Source: an uncultured Spartobacteria bacterium
Lineage (GTDB): Bacteria > Verrucomicrobiota > Verrucomicrobiia > Chthoniobacterales > Chthoniobacteraceae
Length of the DNA stretch: 64,000 bases
Assembly (NCBI GenBank): GCA_903919125.1
Contig: CAIXGS010000046.1
Coordinates: 47,517-111,516 of the forward strand
Direction: 5' to 3'
In this document: positions 54,939 through 64,000 of the stretch, one piece after another
How the letters are laid out: each line of letters starts with the position of its first letter
Numbering within the stretch: the stretch's first letter is position 1
The notes under the pieces: generated by a model
What the model was told of the DNA's origin: nothing
Seen by the model: only the letters and a program-made list of their open reading frames with translations
The model's database searches: none
Made by a program: the position numbers and the translations under genes

Positions 54939-56168
54939 ATGCGCTCCCACGACTTAATTCCGCGAATTCCAACCGTGCTCTTTTTCGATCACACGGCCAA
55001 GCTTGGGGGAGCCGAAATCGCGTTGTTCCACTTGCTTCAGTACTTGGACAAACAAAAATTTAACCCTGTCGCCGTGCTCGGGGAGCCCGGTGCGCTCGCA
55101 GATAAGCTGAGCGAATCGGGGATTGAAACACACATCATAGCAATCGATGCGACGGTCAACCAAGCACGCAAAGACGCCTTGGGAGCGCGTAGCTTGCTTA
55201 AATTTGGAGCGGTTGGGAAAACCCTTAAATACTGCATGCGGCTCTCGAGGTTCATCAACTCACGGCGCGTTGATCTCATTCACACCAATTCACTGAAGGC
55301 CGACATCATCGGAGGGGTCTGTTCGAGGCTCACTGGAGTACCCGTAGTTTGGCACGTTCACGATCGGATTGACGCAGATTATCTCCCGAAAACAGTCGCC
55401 CGACTTTTCCGACTGCTCTGCCGGATAATGCCCGATTTCGTCGTGGCGAACTCCATAGCGACACTTAAAAGCATTAGTCTACCTGATAGTTCCCCCTGTG
55501 CTGTGGTGTACGAAGGCGTTCTCGCTCGGGATGCTGCGCAAGAAAACAATCACGACGGAGGGCTTGTTGGGCTTGTCGGTCGCCTATCGCGATGGAAGGG
55601 ACAACACGTTTTTCTAGAGGCTGCAGCTCAGGTAAGGCAGCAGTTTCCAAACACCAAATTTCAGATTATCGGCTCCGCCATGTTTGGCGAAGAGAGCTAC
55701 GAGCAGGAGATCCGCGCCCTCTCGAGGTCCCTTGCTTTGGATGATTGCGTGGAGTTTACGGGTTTCCGCAATGACGTCCCTCGACTGGTCGACAAACTGG
55801 ACATACTCGTTCATGCGTCCACAACAGGTGAACCTTTTGGCCAAGTAATTACCGAAGGGATGCTCGCGGCCAAGCCAGTCATCGCCACCCGAGGCGGCGG
55901 AGTGCCAGAGATCGTCCAACACGGCTCAACCGGTCTCCTAGTTCCCATGGGAGACGCAGACGCGATGGCAGAAGCCATTTGTGCGCTCCTCTCAAATCCT
56001 AAACTCGCCAAAGCAATGGGTAAAGCTGGCCGAGATCGAGCTTTGGAGCACTTTATTGTGGAAAAAACAGTTCCACGCCTCGAAGCAATCTTCCAACGCG
56101 TGCTGTTGGGGAATGCCGACGACGGTGCGAGCAGAGACGCGATAGAGCAGGAAACGCTTTCGCATTAA
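54939..56168 (+). CDS. GT4-type glycosyltransferase
   Basis: From the ATG at 54939 the protein has 409 residues. The N-terminal half has VLFFDHTAKLGGAEIALFHLL (a GGAE acceptor-side motif) and VDLIHTNSLKADIIGGVCSRLTGVPVVWHVHD. The donor domain has LVGLVGRLSRWKGQHVFLEAAAQV, FTGFRNDVPRLVDKLDILVHAS and EPFGQVITEGMLAAKPVIATRGGGVPEIV. It transfers a sugar from a nucleotide donor in polysaccharide or glycolipid synthesis. It is the second gene of a pair with the upstream glycosyltransferase, and a 207-base gap follows. A longer in-frame start (54837) would overlap the previous gene by 82 bases. Confidence 0.9.
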   Translation: MRSHDLIPRIPTVLFFDHTAKLGGAEIALFHLLQYLDKQKFNPVAVLGEPGALADKLSESGIETHIIAIDATVNQARKDALGARSLLKFGAVGKTLKYCMRLSRFINSRRVDLIHTNSLKADIIGGVCSRLTGVPVVWHVHDRIDADYLPKTVARLFRLLCRIMPDFVVANSIATLKSISLPDSSPCAVVYEGVLARDAAQENNHDGGLVGLVGRLSRWKGQHVFLEAAAQVRQQFPNTKFQIIGSAMFGEESYEQEIRALSRSLALDDCVEFTGFRNDVPRLVDKLDILVHASTTGEPFGQVITEGMLAAKPVIATRGGGVPEIVQHGSTGLLVPMGDADAMAEAICALLSNPKLAKAMGKAGRDRALEHFIVEKTVPRLEAIFQRVLLGNADDGASRDAIEQETLSH

Positions 56169-56375
56169 GGCGATACACTTGGCTTCTACGGTGCGAGCCA
56201 AACGCTCGTCCGTGCCAACTGGCTAAAACTTAGGGGACTCCTGCGCGCCTTGGAGCATGCCTGAGCGCACCACAGCTCTGATGCGAGTTGCGTGCGGGAA
56301 GTTTGACACCACTCGCCCTGCGTGGAGGATGAAAGCCGCGCACGCGCACCGGAATTTTAACCGTGAAACTATCCA

Positions 56376-57221
56376 GTGGAAATTAAACAAGCACTCATCA
56401 CCGCAGCAGGGCCAAGTCAGCGACGACTCCCCCTTCAAGCTTTAGTCGATCGCGATGGCGTATCCAAAACAGCGCTCCAGATCCTTCTCGAAGAAGCCAT
56501 CCAAGCCGGAATGGATCGCATCGTCGTGGTGGTCGCGCCCGGTGACATTCCTGCCTTCACTCTCGCCGCCGGGAGCCTTTCCTCACGCCTGAGTTTTGTA
56601 GAACAAACGGCACCACTGGGCTACGGCCATGCGGTCTTGAGTGCTCGCCAAGCCCTTGCTAACGAACCTTTTCTGCTTCTAGTTGGCGACCATCTTTACG
56701 TCAGTGGCGGGGCGCAACGCTGCGCGCAACAACTCGCTCAGGTTGCACAGACACAGAACTGCTCAGTCTCCGCAGTGCAGGCAACCCACGAAAGCAAACT
56801 GCCACTTTACGGAACAGTCGGCGGCCGATTACTCACCGGCAAACCGGGCCTTTACGAGGTCACTGAGGTGATCGAGAAACCAACACCCACCGAGGCCGAG
56901 CAGCGGCTTATCGTGCCCGGTTTGCGTGCGGGAAATTACCTGTGCTTTTTTGGAATGCACGTGCTCACACCAATAGTGATGGAATTGCTAGCGGAAGACG
57001 TCCAGCGCGCCGGCGCGAAAGGAGGAGTGCAACTCACCGCGGCGCTCGCGCGATTGGCGCAGCACGAGCGGTACCTCGCAGTAGAATTGCAAGGACGCCG
57101 CTACGACATGGGCTTAAAATACGGACTTTTGAGCGCCCAGTTTGCACTGGCCCTCGATGGGCAAGATCGAGACGAAATACTCAGCGGCCTCGTGGAAATG
57201 CTCGCCCGCCGTGAAATCTGA
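56376..57221 (+). CDS. GalU-like UTP-glucose-1-phosphate uridylyltransferase family protein
   Basis: This 281-residue protein starts at GTG 56376 with the family's [10 protein letters not shown]. Conserved segments include [57 protein letters not shown] and [21 protein letters not shown]. It should make UDP-glucose (or a related nucleotide sugar) for the neighbouring glycosyltransferases. The nucleotide-binding loop is degenerate: GxGTRxLPxTKxxPKEM of GalU reads [20 protein letters not shown], so activity or nucleotide choice may differ. Its stop is 45 bases upstream of the kinase-uridylyltransferase fusion gene. Confidence 0.82.
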   Translation: MEIKQALITAAGPSQRRLPLQALVDRDGVSKTALQILLEEAIQAGMDRIVVVVAPGDIPAFTLAAGSLSSRLSFVEQTAPLGYGHAVLSARQALANEPFLLLVGDHLYVSGGAQRCAQQLAQVAQTQNCSVSAVQATHESKLPLYGTVGGRLLTGKPGLYEVTEVIEKPTPTEAEQRLIVPGLRAGNYLCFFGMHVLTPIVMELLAEDVQRAGAKGGVQLTAALARLAQHERYLAVELQGRRYDMGLKYGLLSAQFALALDGQDRDEILSGLVEMLARREI

Positions 57222-57266
57222 GGCCCACTGGATGAACCCCTATTCCAGAATCAGCGCCTAGTCCCC

Positions 57267-60200
57267 ATGAACATTCCGGATCTCGTTAGCATCATCACCT
57301 CAGAGGACGCCCAGCACCGCAATACCCCTCTGGAGGCTGCCTGCGCGCACTCCTCGCTCGCTGAACTCCTCGGCGCTTGCGAGGCGCTCGACTCTTTCCG
57401 AACTCGCAGCACTAACCTTTACCACAAGGCGCGCGCCCTCTTTTTCCTTTCGGCCATCCACAGATTTCATCTCCCAGAAAAAATCGCTCAATCCTCCAAC
57501 CTTGAATCTGGAGTTGCCGGTCTAATCCCCTTTCACGGATACGAACAGCTGCTCGGGCGTCGCTTTGAGGAAGCTGTCGATTCGTTCCGAAAAGAACAGA
57601 AGGGCTCCGGCCCCAGTGACGGCGTATCCTCTGCTCTGGCAGCCGCCTATCAACGCATTGCTTTCCAGACGCTTGCGGATCAAGTCCGCCGCTCAGTGCG
57701 CTCCGTGCGCGGCAACCAGTGGATGTTTCGTATGGGACATCCTGAGGATCACCCCTTGCGCTTACGACGCGAACTACTCGAGCGCGGTGCCGACGGAGCC
57801 TATCCCATTTTGCGCGAGCAGACCCCCGTGCGAATGGATCTCACACACTCCGCATGGAGCGACATCTTCTTCCTGGGCATGGACTTCCCGGAAGGAGCGC
57901 GGGTGCTCAATATCTCCGTAGATCTCGCGGTATGCGGTCGTAATGACACACCGCAACCGCCCGTAAGTGCTTGGCTAAGGGTATTGGACGAGCCTGTGTT
58001 GCGCCTGACTTCTGTGGATTTAGGTGCAACGGCCGATCTTACCTCCCTCGCTGAGGTGTTTGATTTTGCGCGCGATTATCTCGGATTGTTAAAAGCGGCG
58101 GTGATTGCCGCCGGCATTGTGCCACCTGGGGTCGAAGGTTCAGGGCAGGAACTGGCAGCGCTGCTTGCGCGAATCGTCGGTTCAGGACGAGGCCTCGAAA
58201 TCGTATCAAGGGTCAACGACATCCCAAAGGGGTCGCGCCTTGCAGTGTCGACAAATCTTTTGGGATGTCTCATCAGCGTTTGTATGCGGGCGACGGGACA
58301 GGCGGCTTCACTGAGCGGACCCCTTGCGGAAGGTGAACGTAGAATGGTACTAGCGAGAGCTTTGTTGGGTGAATGGCTGGGTGGATCCGGCGGTGGCTGG
58401 CAAGACTCCGGAGGCGTCTGGCCCGGAATGAAGCTCATCGAAGGGGTGCAATCCAGCGAAGGAGACCCAGAATGGGGAGTGAGCCGCGGCCGCCTGATGC
58501 CGCGCCACACGCTGCTGGAGCATGACATCGTTTCGGCGGAGACCCGCCGCAAACTTCAAGATTCACTCGTTCTCGTCCATGGAGGAATGGCTCAAAACGT
58601 GGGGCCTATTTTGGAAATGGTCACTGAAAAATACCTGCTTCGCTGCTCCGCCGAATGGAGCGGGCGCGCGGAAGCTCTTGGCATTTTAGACGCCGTGATT
58701 GAAGCGCTGAAAGCCGGCGACATCAAAGCGCTTGGAGCGGTGACCACTCGCAATTTCAGAGGGCCAATCCAAAGCATTATCCCTTGGGCTACCAACTTCT
58801 ACACAGAGAAGCTCATCGAGCGCGCCGGAGCTGCCTTTGGTGAGGACTTCTGGGGCTTCTGGATGCTGGGCGGAATGGCCGGCGGCGGGATGGGCTTCAT
58901 CGTGGCGCCGGCACGCAAACAGGAAGCGCAACGTCGTTTGCAAGAAATAATGTCACAGACAAAAGCGGAGTTACAGCACGCACTGCCCTTCGCAATGGAG
59001 CCTGTGGTGTTTGATTACGCAATCAACGAACGAGGCACTTTTGCGGAGCTCATCGCAGGTGCCGACGCACTGATGCCTCCAGGCTACTACGCGCTCACCG
59101 TTCCGTCGCTGGTGCGCCAAGACCGCCTTTCGCTCTCCCCGATACGCCGTGCCGAGTTGGATCGCCTCGGCGCAGCTGCACGTTCCCTGCCTGAATTTGG
59201 AGGAACCGTTCAAGCCCTCTTCGACGCGCTACTTCCAAAGGGAACCTCCACTTCCTCGGACAGAACATCCTTACAAAACCAGCTCATCGAAAACGGGTTC
59301 GACAAGGCTCAACACGAGCGTATCCGTATGGATTTGCGCGAAGGCCGCATTGGTCTCGCACAAAATCGACTGCGTGCAGACACTCGCATCGAAGACGTCG
59401 CAGACACGGATCTTTTCGACGCCAGACCCTGGTTCGAGAACCGAGGCGGCGACGCAGCTCTTGAAGCAGAGGGACTCGCCTCGCTCGAGAGAGGGGAAGT
59501 TGCTGTTGTAACCTTGGCCGCTGGCGCAGGCTCCCGTTGGACCCAAGGCGCAGGGGTGTGCAAGGCGCTGCACCCTTTTTGCAAGTTCAACGGTTCCCAT
59601 CGCACCTTCGTTGAATTGCACCTCGCAAAGTCCCGCAAAACCGCTCAACGCTGCGGCACTCCCCTGCCCCACATCTTCACCACAAGCTATCTTACTCACG
59701 CCCCCATTTCGGCCTTTCTGGATGCCGCGAACCATTACGGGCACGACGGGCCGCTCGAGCTTTCTAACGGGCGCAGCGTCGGGTTGCGAATGATTCCAAC
59801 TGTGCGCGACTTGCGTTTTTTGTGGGAGGAAATGCCTCAGCAAACGCTCGACACCCAGCAGCAGAAAATGCGCGAAAGCCTCCGTACAGCGCTTTGCCAC
59901 TGGGCTGAATCTCAAGGGGAGGCCTCCGACTACACGGACAATCTGGCGCTCCAGTGCATGCATCCAGTGGGCCACTTTTTTGAGGTTCCAAATCTATTTC
60001 GAAACGGAGTCCTCGCACGAATTCTGCGTGCACAGCCGGCTCTTAAAACACTGATATTACACAATATAGACACTTGTGGCGTCAATGTGGACCCCACACT
60101 TCTCGCGCATCATCACCGCTCCGGAGCAGCCCTGAATTTCGAAGTGATCGCACGAAGACTCGAAGACCGTGGCGGTGGACTTGCACGCGTCAACGGTATG

Positions 60201-60629
60201 CCGCGGATCGTCGAGGGCCTTGCCATGCCCCGCGAGGAAGATGAATTCCGCCTGCGCTATTACAACACGATGACGACTTGGATTGACCTAGACCGCCTAC
60301 TCGCCGTCTTCGAACTCTCCCGCGCAGACATCCTCGCCCAAGACGACATACGCATCGCCGCCGCACTGCGCAAAACCGCCGCGCTGCTTCCCACCTACGT
60401 CACCATTAAAGACGTTAAAAAGCGCTGGGGCCACGGCCAGGAGGACATCTTCCCAGTGGCACAATTTGAAAAGCTGTGGAGCGACCTCTCCAGCCTTCAG
60501 GATCTACGCTGCGGGTACATCGTTGTCCCTCGTTTGCGGGGACAGCAGCTCAAGGATCAGGCCCAACTTGATGGCTGGCTTCGCGACGGCTCCGCTTCGT
60601 TTGTGGACGGTCTCTGCGCCTGGAACTAA
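57267..60629 (+). CDS. Fucokinase-like GHMP kinase fused to UGPase-type nucleotidyltransferase
   Basis: This 1120-residue protein has two recognisable halves. Residues about 180-640 resemble the GHMP kinase part of L-fucokinase/[16 protein letters not shown] (189-199) aligns with [25 protein letters not shown] (318-330) with NIPKGSGLGTSS, and GSGGGWQD (373-380) and [13 protein letters not shown] with the later motifs. Motifs 1 and 2 are altered at positions that bind ATP. Residues about 740-1110 resemble a UDP-sugar pyrophosphorylase, with [12 protein letters not shown] at 747-758, [14 protein letters not shown] and [20 protein letters not shown], then [12 protein letters not shown]. In Bacteroides FKP the pyrophosphorylase comes first and the kinase second. 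It lies between a GalU-like gene and fbp with short gaps. The sugar is unknown. Confidence 0.75.
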   Translation: MNIPDLVSIITSEDAQHRNTPLEAACAHSSLAELLGACEALDSFRTRSTNLYHKARALFFLSAIHRFHLPEKIAQSSNLESGVAGLIPFHGYEQLLGRRFEEAVDSFRKEQKGSGPSDGVSSALAAAYQRIAFQTLADQVRRSVRSVRGNQWMFRMGHPEDHPLRLRRELLERGADGAYPILREQTPVRMDLTHSAWSDIFFLGMDFPEGARVLNISVDLAVCGRNDTPQPPVSAWLRVLDEPVLRLTSVDLGATADLTSLAEVFDFARDYLGLLKAAVIAAGIVPPGVEGSGQELAALLARIVGSGRGLEIVSRVNDIPKGSRLAVSTNLLGCLISVCMRATGQAASLSGPLAEGERRMVLARALLGEWLGGSGGGWQDSGGVWPGMKLIEGVQSSEGDPEWGVSRGRLMPRHTLLEHDIVSAETRRKLQDSLVLVHGGMAQNVGPILEMVTEKYLLRCSAEWSGRAEALGILDAVIEALKAGDIKALGAVTTRNFRGPIQSIIPWATNFYTEKLIERAGAAFGEDFWGFWMLGGMAGGGMGFIVAPARKQEAQRRLQEIMSQTKAELQHALPFAMEPVVFDYAINERGTFAELIAGADALMPPGYYALTVPSLVRQDRLSLSPIRRAELDRLGAAARSLPEFGGTVQALFDALLPKGTSTSSDRTSLQNQLIENGFDKAQHERIRMDLREGRIGLAQNRLRADTRIEDVADTDLFDARPWFENRGGDAALEAEGLASLERGEVAVVTLAAGAGSRWTQGAGVCKALHPFCKFNGSHRTFVELHLAKSRKTAQRCGTPLPHIFTTSYLTHAPISAFLDAANHYGHDGPLELSNGRSVGLRMIPTVRDLRFLWEEMPQQTLDTQQQKMRESLRTALCHWAESQGEASDYTDNLALQCMHPVGHFFEVPNLFRNGVLARILRAQPALKTLILHNIDTCGVNVDPTLLAHHHRSGAALNFEVIARRLEDRGGGLARVNGMPRIVEGLAMPREEDEFRLRYYNTMTTWIDLDRLLAVFELSRADILAQDDIRIAAALRKTAALLPTYVTIKDVKKRWGHGQEDIFPVAQFEKLWSDLSSLQDLRCGYIVVPRLRGQQLKDQAQLDGWLRDGSASFVDGLCAWN

Positions 60630-60647
60630 GAGCCCAAGCAACGCGCT

Positions 60648-62603
60648 ATGCACCCCGCTTTGAACCTTGCCCAGTCGCGTGAAGCCGAACTCATAGGCCT
60701 CAGAGCGCTCGCCAAGACGCTGCCCAATATCGATTCCGCGGTCGCTGAGATTGCCCGGCGCAATGCGGAGCTGACTCTTCCGATGGGTACCATCCACGTG
60801 ATTAGTGATATCCACGGAGAAGACCGCAAATTGCGGCACATCATCAACAACGCGTCAGGAACCTTAAGACCTCTGGTCGAACGCCTGCTCAAGCACCGTC
60901 TCCCCGAGCGAGAATTCGAGGAATTGATGACTCTTATTTTTTACCCGGCGGAGGTCGTTGAGCGGCTTCGCAACGTGTTAAAGTCCCCGGAGGAAAAAGC
61001 TGCCTACGCGCGACGCACGCTGGGTCCGTTGTTTGAAGTGGTACGCGATCTGGCTTCACGACGCAGTCTGAAGGACGCCATTCGTGTGTTTCCGGTGGAA
61101 TACCGGGATCTGTTAACGGAGATTTTGCACGCACCATCGGCAGAGCGTGAGCGCGGCTATGTGGACGCCATTACGGCGTCCTTGGTGGAGAGAGATCGTG
61201 TTCTTCACGTCATCCATCTCACGGGCCGCGTGATCCGCAATCTCGCCATCGACGAAATCGTAATCGCGGGAGACTGCTGGGACCGAGGCCCGCGCGGAGA
61301 CAAGGTCGTAGACTATTTGATGCAGCAGCCCAACGTTGCCTTTGTTTGGGGCAACCACGACATGGCGTGGCTCGGCGCGTGTCTCGGCCATGAAACACTG
61401 ATCTGCCATGTCCTTCGCATCTCATTGCGGTACAGGAGACTGGCACAATTAGAAGAAGGCTACGGCATTCCAGTGCAGCCTCTGGAAGTGCTTGTGAGAA
61501 AAGCCTACGGGGAGGATCCGGCGCACACCTTTATTCCAAAGTTGGACGGCTCTCGAGAACGCATCACCATCGCGCGAATGCAGAAAGCGGTCGCCATCAT
61601 GCAGTTCAAGCTGGAGGGCCAGCTTCTTGAGCGACATCCAGAATGGGACATGGAGGATCGCCGATTGATGCATCGCGTTCAACCCGATGGAACCATCGAG
61701 CTCGACGGAATCCGTTACTCGCTCAAGGACAGCTTTTTCCCGACCCTCGACCCACAAAATCCCTACGCGCTTTCAGCCGACGAACAGCATTGCCTCGATC
61801 GTTTGCGGAGCTCTTTCCGGGCAAGCAAAACGCTCTGGCAACAGATGCGCTGGATGGTGACTCACGGAGCGATGTACCTGCGCCGGGAGGAAAATCTAAT
61901 TTTTCACGGCTGCATTCCCGTGGATGACGCAGGCAATTTTCTTCCGATGACGATTGACCACAAACCGTTTGCCGGGAAGGCCATGATGGATGCCATTGAG
62001 GCGGTGGTCTACCGCCTGCTCGACGCACCGGACACCGATGGACTTGATCTGCTATGGTATCTCTGGAGCGGCCCGCGCTCACCTCTTTTTGGGAAGGATA
62101 AAATTACCACGTTTGAACGGGATTGGATCGAGGACGCGACGACACATCACGAGACGAAGAATCCTTATTTTGCGCTGATCCACGAAGCTTGGTTTTGTGA
62201 AAAAATACTGGCTGAATTCGATGTCGATCCGGCGGTGGGACTGATCGTGAACGGACACGTACCGGTTAAACTGGAGAAGGGGGAATCTCCGTTAAAACGT
62301 TGCGGCAAAGCGATCACCATTGACGGCGCTTTTTCAGAAGCCTACGGCGATCACGGATACACCCTCGTGATTGAACCACACGGCACGCTACTAGCCCTTC
62401 ACCACCATTTTGAATCTGTGGAGGCAGCGATCTTGCGTGGGGGCGACATCGTTCCAACCATTACGCCGGTGCGCACATGGAAGTCCGCTAAGCGCGTTGG
62501 GGACAGCATGCACGGTGAGGAGTTACGACAATCCATCGGTTACTTGGAACGCTTAATTGAAGCCTACCAATTCAACGATATTCCACAGCGCTCCGGAGTG
62601 TGA
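60648..62603 (+). CDS. fbp: Fructose-1,6-bisphosphatase, class III
   Basis: This 651-residue protein is the Firmicutes-type class III enzyme. Its N-terminal metallophosphatase core is interrupted by a helical insert. Metal-binding motifs are IHVISDIHGEDRKL, IAGDCWDRGPRGDKV and VWGNHDMAWLGA, and the C-terminal segments LIVNGHVPVKLEKGESPLK and ITIDGAFSEAYGDHGYT belong to the same site. Length and order match Bacillus subtilis Fbp. It makes fructose-6-phosphate in gluconeogenesis. It follows the kinase-uridylyltransferase fusion by 18 bases, in line with a pathway feeding nucleotide-sugar synthesis. Confidence 0.95.
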   Translation: MHPALNLAQSREAELIGLRALAKTLPNIDSAVAEIARRNAELTLPMGTIHVISDIHGEDRKLRHIINNASGTLRPLVERLLKHRLPEREFEELMTLIFYPAEVVERLRNVLKSPEEKAAYARRTLGPLFEVVRDLASRRSLKDAIRVFPVEYRDLLTEILHAPSAERERGYVDAITASLVERDRVLHVIHLTGRVIRNLAIDEIVIAGDCWDRGPRGDKVVDYLMQQPNVAFVWGNHDMAWLGACLGHETLICHVLRISLRYRRLAQLEEGYGIPVQPLEVLVRKAYGEDPAHTFIPKLDGSRERITIARMQKAVAIMQFKLEGQLLERHPEWDMEDRRLMHRVQPDGTIELDGIRYSLKDSFFPTLDPQNPYALSADEQHCLDRLRSSFRASKTLWQQMRWMVTHGAMYLRREENLIFHGCIPVDDAGNFLPMTIDHKPFAGKAMMDAIEAVVYRLLDAPDTDGLDLLWYLWSGPRSPLFGKDKITTFERDWIEDATTHHETKNPYFALIHEAWFCEKILAEFDVDPAVGLIVNGHVPVKLEKGESPLKRCGKAITIDGAFSEAYGDHGYTLVIEPHGTLLALHHHFESVEAAILRGGDIVPTITPVRTWKSAKRVGDSMHGEELRQSIGYLERLIEAYQFNDIPQRSGV

Positions 62604-62727
62604 AGGCTTGGTGGTTTAGCTCTGATAAATTGGAGGGACGACTTTTACCATTCCTTCACAATTCTGAGGGATCATCCACACGTTTCCCTTACAAACGCGG
62701 GTTAACTTTTTGAAACAAAGATTTCAA

Positions 62728-64000
62728 ATGAAAACACGGATCCACCCCAGACGCATTCAAAGGCGAAGTTCCAAGACGATTTTCAAGCCAACAGCCGCGC
62801 TTACAATTTTATTAGGGATGCTTCACTGGGAAGCTTGCGCACAGACTTTGGAGTCGAAACCAGAACTCAGAATCCACGGGATGCAGTTGGTCCAAACAAG
62901 CGCCAATGCCCCATTGAAGGGCATTTCAGCGGGGAGCGAGCGAGGCAACCGGCCGTATCAAGCTTCGGTTTTCGAAGCCTTTGCTCCCAAGGTTGCAGTG
63001 CGTTGGGACGAGCGCTTTCTTTACGTTGAAAGCAGTGGATTGCCAGCCCATCCGATGATGGCCGGCATTACGAACTGGCAGCAACACGTCCCAATTCCCC
63101 AGCGTTACACCGGCTCGAACGCCTGGCGCATTCCGCTTTTCCCAGTGGCAGCCTCCACGCCAACGAGCATCAAAGGACGCTTTTTGCGCGGCGCCATCGC
63201 TCTCGCAGCCAATGGAGTTCCAATTTTTAACCCGCAAAATAACCGGGGCGAGGTTGCTGCGGAAATTGGAGAACTCGACAAATGGGGCGGCCATTGCGGG
63301 CGCGCCGACGACTATCATTATCACGCGGCGCCGTTGCATCTCCAAAGCACAGTGGGCCCGGGGAAACCCATTGCCTTCGCTTTAGACGGTTATCCCATCT
63401 ATGGGTTGAGCGAACCCGATGGCAGCAAACCTGCCGATTTGGACTCCTTTAACGGCCATTCTGCCGGTCGCATTGGATACCACTATCATGCTTCTACGCA
63501 GTACCCTTACGTTAACGGAGGCTTTCACGGCGAGGTCGTTGAGCGCGAAGGACAGGTGGATCCGCAACCCAGCGGCCAGCCCATTCGGGGCGCTCTGCCT
63601 CCCCTGCGCGGTGCGACCATCACGAGCCTAGAGTCCAGTGGAAAAGACGTCAGCGTCCTGACGTACCAACTCAATGGTGAAAAGCACGCGATCACTTACA
63701 AACCGGACGCCGAGGGTGGTTACATCTTTGAGTTTAACGACGGCAAGGGCGGCTCCACACGTCAGACGTTCTCACGAGGGCGCGGCGGCGGCGGCGGTGG
63801 AGGCCGTCCCGAGGGGCCACCGCCAAATGCTCGCCAACAGGACCCGAACCGCCCACCACCCGGACAGCCACCCGGACAGCCACCCGGACAGCCACCCGGA
63901 CAGCCACCCGGACAGCCACCCGGACAGCCACCCGGACAGCCACCCGGACAGCCACCCGGACAGCCACCCGGACAGCCACCCGGACAGCCACCCGGACAGC
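62728..64000 (+). CDS. Secreted YHYH-domain protein with C-terminal PPGQ repeats (3' end beyond window)
   Basis: The ATG at 62728 opens a frame that continues to the window edge with no stop, at least 424 residues. A signal peptide with a long basic N-terminus (MKTRIHPRRIQRRSSK) is followed by a hydrophobic core (AALTILLGMLHWEACA). A YHYH domain then follows, with GGHCGRADDYHYH, FALDGYPIYG and GYHYHASTQYPYVNGGFHG; the His-rich motifs probably bind a metal. After a Gly/Arg-rich segment (GRGGGGGGGRP) come at least 12 tandem PPGQ units. The YHYH family is of unknown function and is found in secreted proteins. It lies 124 bases after fbp, so is probably separately transcribed. Confidence 0.85.
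   Translation, partial: MKTRIHPRRIQRRSSKTIFKPTAALTILLGMLHWEACAQTLESKPELRIHGMQLVQTSANAPLKGISAGSERGNRPYQASVFEAFAPKVAVRWDERFLYVESSGLPAHPMMAGITNWQQHVPIPQRYTGSNAWRIPLFPVAASTPTSIKGRFLRGAIALAANGVPIFNPQNNRGEVAAEIGELDKWGGHCGRADDYHYHAAPLHLQSTVGPGKPIAFALDGYPIYGLSEPDGSKPADLDSFNGHSAGRIGYHYHASTQYPYVNGGFHGEVVEREGQVDPQPSGQPIRGALPPLRGATITSLESSGKDVSVLTYQLNGEKHAITYKPDAEGGYIFEFNDGKGGSTRQTFSRGRGGGGGGGRPEGPPPNARQQDPNRPPPGQPPGQPPGQPPGQPPGQPPGQPPGQPPGQPPGQPPGQPPGQPPGQ
63856..64000 (+). repeat. 12-bp tandem repeat encoding PPGQ, at least 12 perfect units
   Basis: The unit CCACCCGGACAG starts at 63856 and repeats every 12 bases without a mismatch through 63999, continuing past the window end. Perfect identity at DNA level points to very recent expansion and likely length variation between strains, without a frameshift since the unit is a multiple of three. 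Confidence 0.97.

Noticed and set aside
59271..59975. A 234-codon minus-strand frame inside the kinase-uridylyltransferase gene
   Set aside because: It is antisense to the pyrophosphorylase-like domain, whose motifs are convincing, and it has no recognised domain.
63734..63991. A minus-strand frame made almost only of AVRV repeats
   Set aside because: It is the reverse complement of the perfect 12-bp PPGQ repeat in the YHYH gene; it has no start context and no family.

Overview
The window looks like chromosomal DNA from a member of the Verrucomicrobiota (PVC superphylum). This is inferred from gene families, not from a marker gene. The indicators are a Minf_1886-type protein, a Planctomycete/Verrucomicrobium-type cytochrome gene (PSCyt1/DUF1549/DUF1553) next to a DUF1501 gene, a PVC-type haem-binding dehydrogenase, a ThuA-like protein, Tat-exported Gfo/Idh/MocA proteins, and the frequent lack of clear Shine-Dalgarno sites. 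I found no rRNA, tRNA, CRISPR array, prophage or insertion sequence. Coding density is high and only two gene-free stretches exceed 300 bases (13999-14353 and 17812-18126).

Layout. 1-8.2 kb: a truncated secreted protein, a laccase-domain (YfiH) protein coupled to a TolC-like channel, a Minf_1886 protein, a PQQ-type beta-propeller, a small 15-residue-repeat protein, and a PhoR/PhoB-like two-component pair. 8.4-15.5 kb: an ECF sigma factor, then a one-strand import cluster (small HPCxLC membrane protein, TonB-dependent receptor, PepSY protein, ExbB, ExbD, TonB) with a heptanucleotide tandem array between exbB and exbD, followed by a VapBC-like toxin-antitoxin pair. 15.7-26.6 kb: a ROK sugar kinase, a Tat-exported oxidoreductase, a 993-residue fusion of adenylation, carrier and membrane acyltransferase domains, a glutaredoxin, two CNNM/CBS proteins, a DUF309 protein and an unusual potassium channel. 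26.7-35.2 kb: a PVC-type cytochrome/dehydrogenase group. 35.4-38.6 kb: gap-pgk-tpiA. 38.7-49.0 kb: nine genes on the minus strand (gspD-gspE-tlyA-nadK-two unknowns-phoH-pgpH-ybeY). 49.1-51.4 kb: an oxidoreductase and sugar isomerase pair. 51.5-62.6 kb: plus-strand genes for a secreted protein, HolB, two glycosyltransferases, a GalU-like protein, a sugar-kinase/uridylyltransferase fusion and class III fructose-1,6-bisphosphatase. 62.7 kb to the end: a YHYH protein whose C-terminal PPGQ repeat runs off the window.

The strongest candidate for something new is the 993-residue protein at 18127-21108. It joins an amino-acid-type adenylation domain, a carrier domain with the phosphopantetheine serine, and a polytopic acyltransferase-3-like domain that keeps the Arg/His motif. 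This is the logic of the DltA-DltC-DltB D-alanylation system in one chain, although its substrate and acceptor are unknown. Its leader contains two perfectly complementary segment pairs in H-type pseudoknot order, ending two bases before the ribosome-binding site. A second candidate is the 1120-residue protein at 57267-60629. It resembles the bacterial fucokinase/GDP-fucose pyrophosphorylase fusion with the two halves in the opposite order and with degenerate GHMP-kinase motifs. Short tandem repeats are also common here, both inside and between genes (units of 7, 9, 12 and 45 bases).
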